64,000 nt of DNA from VRUE01 sp963840565 (lineage in GTDB: Bacteria; Actinomycetota; Thermoleophilia; Solirubrobacterales; 70-9). This document shows, one piece after another, positions 18,801 through 25,392 of this stretch. Under the pieces are notes generated by a model that searched no databases, had not been told where the DNA came from, and saw only the letters and a program-made list of their open reading frames with translations. The stretch lies in contig CAWIZH010000004.1 of NCBI GenBank assembly GCA_963840565.1, forward strand, positions 264,613 through 328,612, read 5' to 3'. Each line of letters opens with the position of its first letter. Position 1 is the first letter of the stretch. Made by a program: the position numbers and the translations under genes.

Positions 18801-20510
18801 GGCACCGACCTGATCTCGCCCTCCAACAACCACGACCTCTACTCGATCGAGGACCTCGCCGAGCTGATCGACGAGCTGAAGACGGTCAACCCCGACGTGC
18901 GCGTCTCGGTCAAGGTGCCGGTGGTGCCGAACATCGGCACGATCGGCCTCGGCATCGCCAAGGCCGGCGCCGACATCATCACCCTCTCCGGCTTCGAGGG
19001 CGGCACCGGCGCCGCCCGCCAGCACGCCCTGCGCCACGTCGGCCTGCCCTCCGACATCGGCACCCGCGCCGTGCACCGGGCGCTGATGGAGGCCGGCATC
19101 CGCAACCGGGTCGAGATCTGGGCCGACGGCGGTTACCGCCACGGTCACGACATCGTCAAGTTGCACTGCCTCGGCGCCAACCGGGTCGGCTTCGGCACCC
19201 TGGCGATGGTCAGCCTCGGCTGCACGATCTGCCGCGGCTGCCAGCTCGACACCTGTCACGTCGGCATCGCGACCCAGATCGAGACGGTCGAGCAGGCCCA
19301 GGAGCACGGGCTGAAGAAGTTCACCCCGCAGGAGGTCGACCTCGCCGCCGAGAGCTGTGCCCGCTTCTTCCAGGCGATGGGCGAGGAGGTCAAGCAGGTC
19401 GTCGCCTCGCTCGGCTACGAGCGCGCCCAGGACCTGGTCGGCCGCTACGACCTGCTCGAGCAGGTCTCCCACCACGACGCGGTCGATCTGGCGCCGCTGA
19501 TCACGCCGCTGGAGGAGTTCCTCGACCTCGAGCCGATCGACCTGCCGGTGGCGGGGGAGATGGTCGAGGACCGTGCCGAGGCGGGGATGGTCGTCGCCCG
19601 CCCGATCCGGATGGAGGCCAAGCAGGCCTCGGCGCAGATCGGCGGCCTCGCCGGCGACATCTGCTCCGGCCGCACGATCCGCAACGAGTTCCCCCGCGCC
19701 ACCGATGCCAACGACCGCGTGCTCGGCACCGAGCTCTCCGGGGCGATCGCCCGCTCGCGCATCTTCGAGGACGGGCCGGAGTCAAACGACGACGTGCTCG
19801 CCAGCCTCGAGTTCAACGGCGGCTCGGTCGCCGGCCAGGGCCTCGGCGCCTTCAACTCATACGGCGTCTCGATCCGGATCGAGGGCGGCGCCCAGGATGG
19901 CGTCGGTAAGACGATGCTGGGCGGCAGTATCGCTGTGCTCAAGGGCAAGGGCGTCAAGGGCAAGCGGCTCAACGGCTCGGTCGGCAAGTCGTTCGCTTAC
20001 GGTGCCCAGCGCGGCCGCCTCTACGTCCAGGGCTCGGCCGACTCGCGCTTCTGCATTCGCCTTTCGGGCGCCGACGTGGTCTTGGCCGGTGAGCCCGAAG
20101 AGGCGATCGACGACAGCCGCGGCTGCATGGTTGACCGCGCCAATGTCAAGGGCTTTGCCTTCGAGTACATGACCTCGGGCCGCGCGATCGTCCTTGGCGA
20201 CCTCGGTCCCTGGGCCTGCGCCGGGATGACCGGCGGCCGCGTCTACGTCCGCCACAACGCCTTCGGCATCGACCGCGAGGCGATCCTGCGGCGGCTGGGC
20301 GAGGGCGCCAAGGTAGAGCTGAAAGAGATCGACGCCGAGGGCCTCCTGGACGTCGACGACCTGCTTGGCAGCTACTCAAAAGAACTGCGGGCGACCGGCC
20401 AGGACGAGGAGGCCGATCGCGTCATGAGCCTCGCCTCTGACGCCGCCGGCAACTTCCTCATGGTCGTGCCGCACAAGGTCCAGGCTGATCCGAGTATCTC
20501 TACCGAGTGA
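15864..20510 (+). CDS. gltB: Glutamate synthase large subunit (class II amidotransferase, FMN, GXGXG domains)
   Basis: About 1548 residues; catalyses reductive transfer of the glutamine amide to 2-oxoglutarate, giving two glutamates. The GTG at 15864 lies 6 nt after GGGAGG; a GTG at 15843 is in frame but upstream of that Shine-Dalgarno. The amidotransferase nucleophile is Cys29 in EDKDACAIYA, preceded by a 28-residue propeptide, as in other GltB proteins. The FMN/synthase domain contains GGTGAARQHALRHVGLP, and the 3Fe-4S ligands are in CTICRGCQLDTCHVG. The C-terminal GXGXG beta-helix region has repeated glycine motifs such as GSIAVLKGKGVKGKRLNG. No gltD small subunit is adjacent in this window, so the electron donor subunit is elsewhere or ferredoxin is used. 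Confidence 0.96.
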   Translation: MSERPVRYSPERAYRPLVSPPSVEDKDACAIYASVRKDATPSHAPIALAIPALQKMLHRAGNVDGEGDGCGLLLDLPRKIWAEEVRSDGHDPSLTLDDAFAVAHIFVERSQDLERIQHDARELLGNGGFRILAERIGVVDSPALGPTAREEEPHFWQIAGLVADASRRDRVLFDLLIELEQRLDVHVPSFSATTCVYKVMGAPKILGEYYPDLRDERFETIGSFGHNRYSTNTWPSFKRVQPFSVLGHNGEINTISQLRQEAKMLGVPIHAGGSDSQDLNRTIDTLVSRDGLSLAEAMEMVVPPIVEEIRRMPAELHRFYMYLHQAMGPFAQGPVALIARHSGECVFSSDALGLRPLWQVETTDDYVFSSEPGVVPVNAMVSEPKPLAPGEKALVTIDRERKRSTLHPHDAMLRIVRESWLRRNGAEDAAAYDRALETGGPLEGEEVPGYSDAGPEEPVKVTDRVLAGFGWQRDDVKLVQQMASNGQEPVGSLGYDGPLAALSPERQNLADYFKETVAVVTNPAIDREREMEHFSTRTIFGRRPSISAAGEDTGTVETAFPVILGGHHGLAPLSDKAYRKIAREHRTYLLEDLWEEFRGRADVVDISLLESETTRGAVERIKQEAVKKVRNGAELLVLTDRTVYDADRRYLDPHLAVSAVDQALKSFKVEPGEENLRRRCGIVLRSAAIRNVHDTMLALGLGANGVCPYTMVEVVCVEDYESNVSNLCDALEKGIEKVISTIGIHEVRGYARQFSSIGVKPELAEIFLTEAFAASESGGVGFTALDADTNERARILAGDEESKPAKTFRFYPKVYKAAIATANGSGSYEEYSEKVRDLEQQSPISMRHIMGLKGDREPIADPSVVDAGVGRHDYPVVISSMSFGSQSEPAFRAYAEAAKSINVLCVNGEGGEIRDMYGNYRKWRGQQVASGRFGVSAEMLNSSYLAEIKIGQGAKPGEGGHLPGKKVSEKVAAARNAAPGTDLISPSNNHDLYSIEDLAELIDELKTVNPDVRVSVKVPVVPNIGTIGLGIAKAGADIITLSGFEGGTGAARQHALRHVGLPSDIGTRAVHRALMEAGIRNRVEIWADGGYRHGHDIVKLHCLGANRVGFGTLAMVSLGCTICRGCQLDTCHVGIATQIETVEQAQEHGLKKFTPQEVDLAAESCARFFQAMGEEVKQVVASLGYERAQDLVGRYDLLEQVSHHDAVDLAPLITPLEEFLDLEPIDLPVAGEMVEDRAEAGMVVARPIRMEAKQASAQIGGLAGDICSGRTIRNEFPRATDANDRVLGTELSGAIARSRIFEDGPESNDDVLASLEFNGGSVAGQGLGAFNSYGVSIRIEGGAQDGVGKTMLGGSIAVLKGKGVKGKRLNGSVGKSFAYGAQRGRLYVQGSADSRFCIRLSGADVVLAGEPEEAIDDSRGCMVDRANVKGFAFEYMTSGRAIVLGDLGPWACAGMTGGRVYVRHNAFGIDREAILRRLGEGAKVELKEIDAEGLLDVDDLLGSYSKELRATGQDEEADRVMSLASDAAGNFLMVVPHKVQADPSISTE

Positions 20511-20522
20511 GTCTTGGCGGTG

Positions 20523-20628
20523 GGGAGGAGCGGTGGCCCCTCTGTCGGAACCCGCCGTCCGCACTTTCCGCAGGCACTAAGGCTTAGCTGGGCTCACAAG
20601 TTCCGTCAGAGGGGCCACCGCTCCTCCC
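20523..20628. repeat. Nested inverted-repeat element, family I, copy 1
   Basis: A 22-bp perfect inverted repeat (20523-20544 against 20607-20628, beginning GGGAGGAGCGG) is followed inward by one mismatch and six more pairs (CGGAAC/GTTCCG). The roughly 55-base interior begins CCGCCGTCCGCACT and ends GGCTCACAA; copy 2 has nearly the same ends in the opposite orientation. It starts 12 bp after the gltB stop codon, between convergent genes, so it may also serve as a transcript 3' end. Confidence 0.85.
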
Positions 20629-20735
20629 TTCGGAAGCTCTCAGTCGAGACGCTCTTGGGCGAGAAGCTTCGCTTCGGGACGAGATGGCTCCAAAGCTTCA
20701 ACTGATTGACGACCGTCTTAAGCATGAGCAGGGGA

Positions 20736-20838
20736 AGAGGGGCGAGTACCCCTCCTGCGGAACTTGTGAGCCGAGCTGAGTCCCGAGCCCGGCGGCAGTG
20801 CGGGCGGCGGGTTCCGCGGGAGGGGTACTCGCCCCTCT
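20736..20838. repeat. Nested inverted-repeat element, family I, copy 2 (reverse orientation)
   Basis: 28-bp arms (20736-20763 and 20811-20838, left arm beginning AGAGGGGCGAG) are complementary except at one position. The reverse complement of the interior matches copy 1 at both ends: CGGAACCCGCCG[C/T]CCGCACT on one side and GGCTCACAAGTTCCG on the other. The outer arms differ from copy 1 over most of their length. The right arm overlaps the TAG stop codon of the next minus-strand gene. Confidence 0.85.
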
Positions 20839-21250
20839 AGCGCTCCCGGGTAAGCAGATCCGCGATTGCTCGTATCTCTTGGAGGAGGCCGTCGAGCATT
20901 GCCTCGTTGTTGGTGTGGATGCGCCACTCGGCGTACTTGCGGTCTTGCTCGACCTGATCGAGGCGCTGCTCCAGGGCTTCGGTGCGGGCGTCGATTCGGT
21001 TGATTCGCTTGCTCAGGCGCTTCTCCGTCTTGCGCACGCGGCGCTTGATCAGGAAGTTGGTCTCCTCGCGGATCGCGTCCAGTTCGCGGCGCAGGGCGGT
21101 TTCGTCGACGCCGTTCCCTTGCTCGGCGAGCATCTCCTCGACCCCGGTGCGGACGCGCTCGATCTCCTCGTGGAGGCGTTCGCGGGCGCGCTCGGCCGCG
21201 ACCTCGGGCGGCTCGGGCGAGGGGTCGCCTGGGGTCGGATACTGGTCCAC
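20837..21250 (-). CDS. Predicted coiled-coil protein of unknown function
   Basis: 137 residues, highly charged, with heptad-like Glu/Arg/Leu spacing over nearly its whole length: ERARERLHEEIERVR and, later, KRINRIDARTEALEQRLDQV. There is no signal peptide, membrane segment or recognised enzymatic motif. The N-terminus (MDQYPTPGDPSPEPPE) is proline-rich and probably disordered. It lies convergent to gltB across the family I repeats and 40 bp downstream of the zinc-ribbon/FHA gene on the same strand, so the two may be co-transcribed. I do not recognise the family; a structural or scaffolding role is possible. Confidence 0.7.
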   Translation of the reverse strand: MDQYPTPGDPSPEPPEVAAERARERLHEEIERVRTGVEEMLAEQGNGVDETALRRELDAIREETNFLIKRRVRKTEKRLSKRINRIDARTEALEQRLDQVEQDRKYAEWRIHTNNEAMLDGLLQEIRAIADLLTRER

Positions 21251-21290
21251 AACCCCATGCTAGGGGCGAGGGTGGCCGGAATTACCGCAA

Positions 21291-21857
21291 TTAGCGTTCT
21301 AGAGCGACCAGGTGGTAGCGGCCGATCGCCAGCTCGTCGCCGTCTGCAACTCGTCCCCAGTCAACGATCTCGCCGTTGAGGAAGACGCCGTTGAGGCTGC
21401 GATCGTCGAGGACGCGCAGCGAGTCGGGCAGTTCGGAGACGATCAGGGCGTGGCGGCGGGAGACGCTGGGATCGTCGAGGCGGATGTCGGCGGTGGCGCT
21501 GCGGCCGATTCGCGTCCAGCCTCGCTTGATCTGGAAGACCCGGATCTCACCGTCGTCTTCGCGGCAAGCCAGATAGCGGCCGTCTTCTGGCAGCAGTGTT
21601 CGCGCCAAGTCGAGCCACTCTGGCGTCGAAACGGTCTCCGTGACCGCAAGTTCGGCGGTTTGGCCGTGCTCCTGCATCGGCTCGAAGATCGAGTCGCGCT
21701 GGAACTCAGTCGCTCCGCAGCGCGGGCACTCGGGCAACTGGTCGTTCTCGCGCAGCGAGAGATGCGAGCCGCATGACGCACAAAAAAACGTCCCTGAACC
21801 GGGGATCGTGCCTACGTCAAAGCTGTTACTGCTGATGCCGGGGCTGACAGTGATGAT
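21291..21857 (-). CDS. Zinc-ribbon plus FHA-domain protein, probable non-standard ATC start
   Basis: The FHA domain (phosphothreonine recognition) covers the C-terminal about 90 residues: GWTRIGRSATADIRL, DDPSVSRRHALI and DDRSLNGVFLNG. An upstream zinc ribbon has two CxxC knuckles, CASC and CPRC, 16 residues apart. The nearest standard start is a TTG at 21737, which would delete the first knuckle. Upstream in the same frame there is no ATG, GTG or TTG before a TAA. There is, however, a near-perfect AAAGGAG (complement of 21863-21869) five bases before ATC ATC at 21857-21852, giving 188 residues starting (M)ITVSPG. I infer initiation at ATC, or a mutated ATG. The protein probably reads Ser/Thr kinase signals. 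Confidence 0.75.
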   Translation of the reverse strand: MITVSPGISSNSFDVGTIPGSGTFFCASCGSHLSLRENDQLPECPRCGATEFQRDSIFEPMQEHGQTAELAVTETVSTPEWLDLARTLLPEDGRYLACREDDGEIRVFQIKRGWTRIGRSATADIRLDDPSVSRRHALIVSELPDSLRVLDDRSLNGVFLNGEIVDWGRVADGDELAIGRYHLVALER

Positions 21858-21983
21858 GGCGTCTCCTTTCCCGGCGCCTCCACAATTTATGGTAGCGCTT
21901 TAAGCGCCAACTCGCACAAACTTTTTGCCGCATTTTGGTCATTGCGGCCAGCCGCGGGGCGGTAGGACTAGAATCGCGCCGCC

Positions 21984-22502
21984 ATGGGCCCGGTCAGCGC
22001 AGAGATTGAGATTGACGTGCCGCGCCAGCGCGCCTTCGAGGCGATCGCCGACCTCTCCCAGCGCCCAGCCTTCACCGATCACTTCCTCGCCGACTTTCAC
22101 CTGACCCGGATCGAGCCCACCGGTGTCGGCGCGGGGGCGCGCTTTCGCTTCGCGGTCTGGCCGCGGGCGGTCTGGATGGACACGACGATCGCCGAGGTCG
22201 ACGGGCCGCACCGATTGGTCGAGCACGGCCGCGGCGGCCGCCTCAACCGGATCCCGTCGACGACGCTCTGGGAGCTGACCGAGGGACCAGGCTCCCTGAC
22301 CACGCTGCGCGTCTCCTACTGGACCGAGCCCTCGAACCCGGTGGATCGCGCGCTCGAGCTGCTCTCCGGGGCCTCGATTCCCTATGAACGGCGCTGGCGC
22401 GAGGCGCTGCGGCGGCTGCGCGATCAGCTCGAGTCCGGCGAGCTCGATCGGCATCGCCTGGCGCTTGCCGGCGGCAACCGTCACGCGACCGGTATTCCCT
22501 GA
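21984..22502 (+). CDS. SRPBCC-fold (START/polyketide-cyclase-like) protein
   Basis: 172 residues. The opening VSAEIEIDVPRQRAFEAIADLSQRPAFTDHF is the typical start of SRPBCC/polyketide cyclase-like proteins (beta strand, then helix with a VWxxIxD-like pattern). GVGAGARFRF in the middle and a C-terminal amphipathic helix (ERRWREALRRLRDQLE) complete the helix-grip fold. These proteins bind hydrophobic ligands; neither ligand nor pathway can be read from context. It is divergent from the FHA gene and 27 bp upstream of the lipoprotein gene, which may form a short operon with it. Confidence 0.75.
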   Translation: MGPVSAEIEIDVPRQRAFEAIADLSQRPAFTDHFLADFHLTRIEPTGVGAGARFRFAVWPRAVWMDTTIAEVDGPHRLVEHGRGGRLNRIPSTTLWELTEGPGSLTTLRVSYWTEPSNPVDRALELLSGASIPYERRWREALRRLRDQLESGELDRHRLALAGGNRHATGIP

Positions 22503-22529
22503 GCCCGGTCTTATAGGCTCTCGCCGCCG

Positions 22530-23078
22530 ATGCCCCGCCGCACCCGACTCGTCCTGCCGCTGCTCGCCGCCCTTGCGCTGGCCGTGCTGAGCGTGACCGT
22601 CTCGGCCTGCGGCTACTCGAGCGACTCCAAGGACGTCGTCGAGGGCGAGGTCGTGGAACTCGGCGATCTCAAGTACCAGGTGGTCTTCTCGCGCTTCCTC
22701 AACCCCAACGACAACGAGGACTCGGCCTACCTGGTCGGCCAGCGGCCGGCGAAGAAAGGCTCGAGCTACTTCGGGATCTTCCTCGAAGTCCAGAACAAGA
22801 GCGAAGAGAACCAGAAGCTCGCCGAAACCTTCACGATCGCCGACGCCGACGAGGAGACCTTCGACGCGATCCCCAGCGAAAGCCTCTACGCCTTCCCCGT
22901 CGGCGGCGAGGTCGAACCGCAGGAACCGATCCCGGCTCCCGACTCAACCCCACAGCAGGGCCCGATCGAGGGCTCCCTGGTGCTCTTCGAACTACCATCA
23001 GCGGCCTCAGAGAACAGGCCGCTGACGCTTTCGATCGACGGCCCCGAAGGCCCGGCTGAAGTAACCCTCGACCTGTAG
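22530..23078 (+). CDS. Putative exported lipoprotein, DUF4352/telokin-like
   Basis: 182 residues with a signal peptide (RLVLPLLAALALAVLSVTV) and a lipobox-like S-A-C at about residue 27, predicting lipid anchoring outside the membrane. The body has an Ig-like beta pattern (SYFGIFLEVQNKSEENQKLA, FTIADADEETFDAIP) resembling DUF4352-type extracellular domains found in actinobacterial lipoproteins. Function unknown. It follows the SRPBCC gene closely and is convergent with the PBP gene; the gap between holds two family II repeats. Confidence 0.75.
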   Translation: MPRRTRLVLPLLAALALAVLSVTVSACGYSSDSKDVVEGEVVELGDLKYQVVFSRFLNPNDNEDSAYLVGQRPAKKGSSYFGIFLEVQNKSEENQKLAETFTIADADEETFDAIPSESLYAFPVGGEVEPQEPIPAPDSTPQQGPIEGSLVLFELPSAASENRPLTLSIDGPEGPAEVTLDL

Positions 23079-23103
23079 TCGGTCTCTTTCAAGCTGCGCA
23101 CGG

Positions 23104-23253
23104 GAGAGGGGTCTGGTCCCCCTCCAGTCGAATTGACACCCCAAGAGCTTTGCTCTTGGGGTGAATGCAGAGCGCGGGCTACGCCCGCGCATTGACCGGA
23201 TTGCATTTCCGCCGCTTCGCGACATTCGCCTGGAGGGGGACCAGACCCCTCTC
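23104..23253. repeat. Nested inverted-repeat element, family II, copy 1
   Basis: Perfect 24-bp arms (23104-23127 and 23230-23253, beginning GAGAGGGGTCTGG) enclose two perfect hairpins. The first has a 12-bp stem with TTT loop (23137-23163, CACCCCAAGAGC), the second an 8-bp stem with TAC loop (23172-23190, GCGCGGGC). A third short stem lies near 23210-23222 (GCCGC TTC GCGAC). The whole is about 150 bp, 25 bp after the lipoprotein stop codon. Confidence 0.88.
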
Positions 23254-23357
23254 ATGCGTCTCGGTGGATGAACCCGACTCCTACGGGCACCCAAGCTTTA
23301 AGGAACAGAAGTCGCGCAGGCCCGTTCGAAAGCTTGCGATGCTCGGGTGCTGTGGAC

Positions 23358-23499
23358 GGGATGGTGGGTGGGTCTCTGCGGGAATGTCGCGAAGCGGCGG
23401 AAAGGCATTCCGGTGTCTGCGCGGCGCAGCCGCGCACCAAATTCATCCCAGCGCGAAGCGCTGGGATGTCAATTCCCGCAGAGACCCACCCACCATCCC
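23358..23499. repeat. Nested inverted-repeat element, family II, copy 2 (reverse orientation)
   Basis: Perfect 28-bp arms (23358-23385 and 23472-23499, beginning GGGATGGTGGG). The interior is the reverse-complement counterpart of copy 1: AATGTCGCGAAGCGGCGGAA, a TCCGGT block, an 8-bp hairpin TGCGCGGC-GCA-GCCGCGCA, an 11-bp hairpin CATCCCAGCGC-GAA-GCGCTGGGATG, then TCAATT. Stem sequences differ from copy 1 but remain paired, and loops stay three bases. It ends 4 bp from the PBP stop codon. Confidence 0.88.
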
Positions 23500-23503
23500 A
23501 CGC

Positions 23504-25237
23504 TCACAGTCCAGCCGAAAGCACCTGCGCCGCAGCCGGTGCCGCGACTTCGCCGCCTGCTGCTTCGGCTTCGATCAGCAGTACCCCGATCGCCAGCTTT
23601 GCCTTTTCCGCAGGTGCGAAGGCGGCGAACCAGGCGTCCTTGCGCTGCTGGGGGTGTTCGGAGTTCTCTTCGCCCGGCCGGGGACCGAGCTCTGCCGTGC
23701 CCGTCTTGCCGGCCACCTGAGCCTCGGGGATCGCCCCTGCGGTGCCGGTGCCGCCGGTGACCACGCCCACCATCAGTTCGGTCAGTTCGTTGGCGATCTT
23801 GGTCGACATCACGCGCACCGGCTGAGCTTCCGGCCGCAGCTTCTTGTTGGCGACGATCGAGGTCGGTTCGCGCACCCCGCCGTTGGCGATCGTCTGCGCC
23901 ACGGTCGCCATCTGCAGCGGCGTCGCCAGCACTTCGCCCTGGCCGATCGCGCTGACGCCGAGGTCGAGTTCATCGCCGATTTCGGTCGGGATCGTCGACT
24001 CTTCCGGTTCTACTTCGTTGACGATCCGCGATGCGTAGAGGGTCGGCGGCGAGTTGAAGCCGAACCGTTCCGCCACTTCAACCAGTTCGTCGTTGCCGAT
24101 CTTCGGCCCCAGCGGGGCAAAGTCGGCGTTGCATGACTCGGCGAAGGCTTCGCGGAAGCTGCCGCCGCAGAACTCGCCGTTGGCGTTTTCGATGAAGCGG
24201 CCGCCGACGTTGACGCCGCTGGTGATTTCGAATTCGTCGTCGAGGGAGACGACGCCCTTCTCCAGGGCCGCCGTCGTGGTGATCGTCTTGAAGGTCGACC
24301 CGGGCGGTTGCGGAGCGGAGTAGGCCTGGCCGGCGAGGGCGCGGACGTCGCCGTTGCGCGAGTCAAGCAGGACGATGCCGCCGACCCGGCCGGCGAGGGC
24401 GGAGACCGCGGATTCCTGCAGGTCGGGGTCGATCGTCGTCTTCACCGCTGCCCCGGGGCTTGGGTCGTCCTTGGCGACGGTGCGCGAGGTGCTGCCATCT
24501 TCGCTCACGGCCAGCAGCGAGCCGCCTGGCTTGCCGGCGAGGCGGGCGTTGAAGGCCTTCTCGAGGCCGCTGACCCCGACCGGGGTGTCGGGCGCGAGCC
24601 CCTTGCGGGCGAGCTCCTCGGCGTCGGTTTCTTCAGCCGTGCCGACTTCTCCGGTAACGTCGATCGCCGAGCTGCCGAGCGGGTGAGCACGGGCTTCGGC
24701 CGGCCCCTCGGCCAGCGGTGTGCCGTCGGCGGCGAGGATCGGGGCACGCGGGGCGAGCTCGATCTGGTTTTCGAGATGCTCGCCGCTGCGCAGGCCTGGG
24801 AAGACGAGGCTCGGGTCCCAGGCGATGCCGCCTTCGTCAAAGGGAATTTCGACCGCGCCTTCCACCGGGCCGAAAGCGGCGGTGGTGGCGACCATCGACA
24901 CCGGCACCACCGTCGACCCATTCCTCGACGTTTCATCCGATGGGGAGTCGGGGTCAAGGGAGCGTTGCGTCGCAATCATCGCTGCGTCGCGGTAGGCGAG
25001 AGCGAAGTCGTTGAGCTCGATCGCCTGCTTCGAAGCAGGATTCAACTCGTTGTACATCGCCGCGAATTCCTTGTTTTGCCAGGCGTCGGTGAAGCGCTTG
25101 GCGGCTTCCTTGTTGGGCGAGCCGGGAGCGCCCGCGATCGCGCCGACTACGAAGGCGACCAGCGCTATCAGCGCGAGGGGCAACATGCGGGTGACAATGC
25201 GGCGACGCCGCTCCACCTCGGGTGCGAGAGGACTCAT
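23504..25237 (-). CDS. Class B penicillin-binding protein (transpeptidase) with NTF2-like N-terminal domain
   Basis: 577 residues. A short cytoplasmic N-terminus and one membrane helix (MLPLALIALVAFVVGAIAG, about residues 18-36) are followed by an NTF2/MecA_N-like region (AAKRFTDAWQNKEFAAMYNEL), a linker domain, and a transpeptidase domain. The domain carries all three active-site motifs: S-T-F-K in PPGSTFKTI (Ser about 312), S-C-N in FAESCNADFAPLG, and K-T-G in VAGKTGTAELG (about 509). It cross-links peptidoglycan outside the membrane. In actinobacteria this architecture resembles PbpA and low-affinity PBP2a-like enzymes. No FtsW/RodA gene is adjacent here. Divergent from the MarP-like gene across a nested inverted repeat. 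Confidence 0.93.
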   Translation of the reverse strand: MSPLAPEVERRRRIVTRMLPLALIALVAFVVGAIAGAPGSPNKEAAKRFTDAWQNKEFAAMYNELNPASKQAIELNDFALAYRDAAMIATQRSLDPDSPSDETSRNGSTVVPVSMVATTAAFGPVEGAVEIPFDEGGIAWDPSLVFPGLRSGEHLENQIELAPRAPILAADGTPLAEGPAEARAHPLGSSAIDVTGEVGTAEETDAEELARKGLAPDTPVGVSGLEKAFNARLAGKPGGSLLAVSEDGSTSRTVAKDDPSPGAAVKTTIDPDLQESAVSALAGRVGGIVLLDSRNGDVRALAGQAYSAPQPPGSTFKTITTTAALEKGVVSLDDEFEITSGVNVGGRFIENANGEFCGGSFREAFAESCNADFAPLGPKIGNDELVEVAERFGFNSPPTLYASRIVNEVEPEESTIPTEIGDELDLGVSAIGQGEVLATPLQMATVAQTIANGGVREPTSIVANKKLRPEAQPVRVMSTKIANELTELMVGVVTGGTGTAGAIPEAQVAGKTGTAELGPRPGEENSEHPQQRKDAWFAAFAPAEKAKLAIGVLLIEAEAAGGEVAAPAAAQVLSAGL

Positions 25238-25255
25238 TTTGCGTGAAAGGTAGTG

Positions 25256-25371
25256 GAGCGGGCGGGTGCCTCTCCTGCGCGCTGGCTTTTTCGCCTTGCG
25301 CGCAGGGTTTCTCGCTGAGCGGTCTGTGCGAAAAAGATGACGCCGCGCGCAGGAGAGGCACCCGCCCGCTC
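25256..25371. repeat. Nested inverted-repeat element between divergent genes
   Basis: Perfect 27-bp arms (25256-25282 and 25345-25371, beginning GAGCGGGCGGGTG) enclose a second 9-bp stem, CTTTTTCGC (25286-25294) with GCGAAAAAG (25328-25336). Unlike the other copies it separates divergent genes, so it lies in the promoter region of both the PBP and the MarP-like gene. The interior is not alignable by eye to families I or II, but the arm pattern (G-rich, then GGT, then CTCTCCTGCG) is similar. Confidence 0.85.
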
Positions 25372-25392
25372 TTGCCTGCTTCCATATGGGCT

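Noticed and set aside
15858..19475. 1205-codon open frame antisense to gltB
   Set aside because: Mirror of the strong GC3 codon bias of gltB; composition Asp/Arg/Val/Gly-rich with no domain.
25222..25392. 57-codon N-terminal extension of the MarP-like protein
   Set aside because: It reads through the inverted repeat, lacks coding character and precedes a better GTG just before the first membrane helix.
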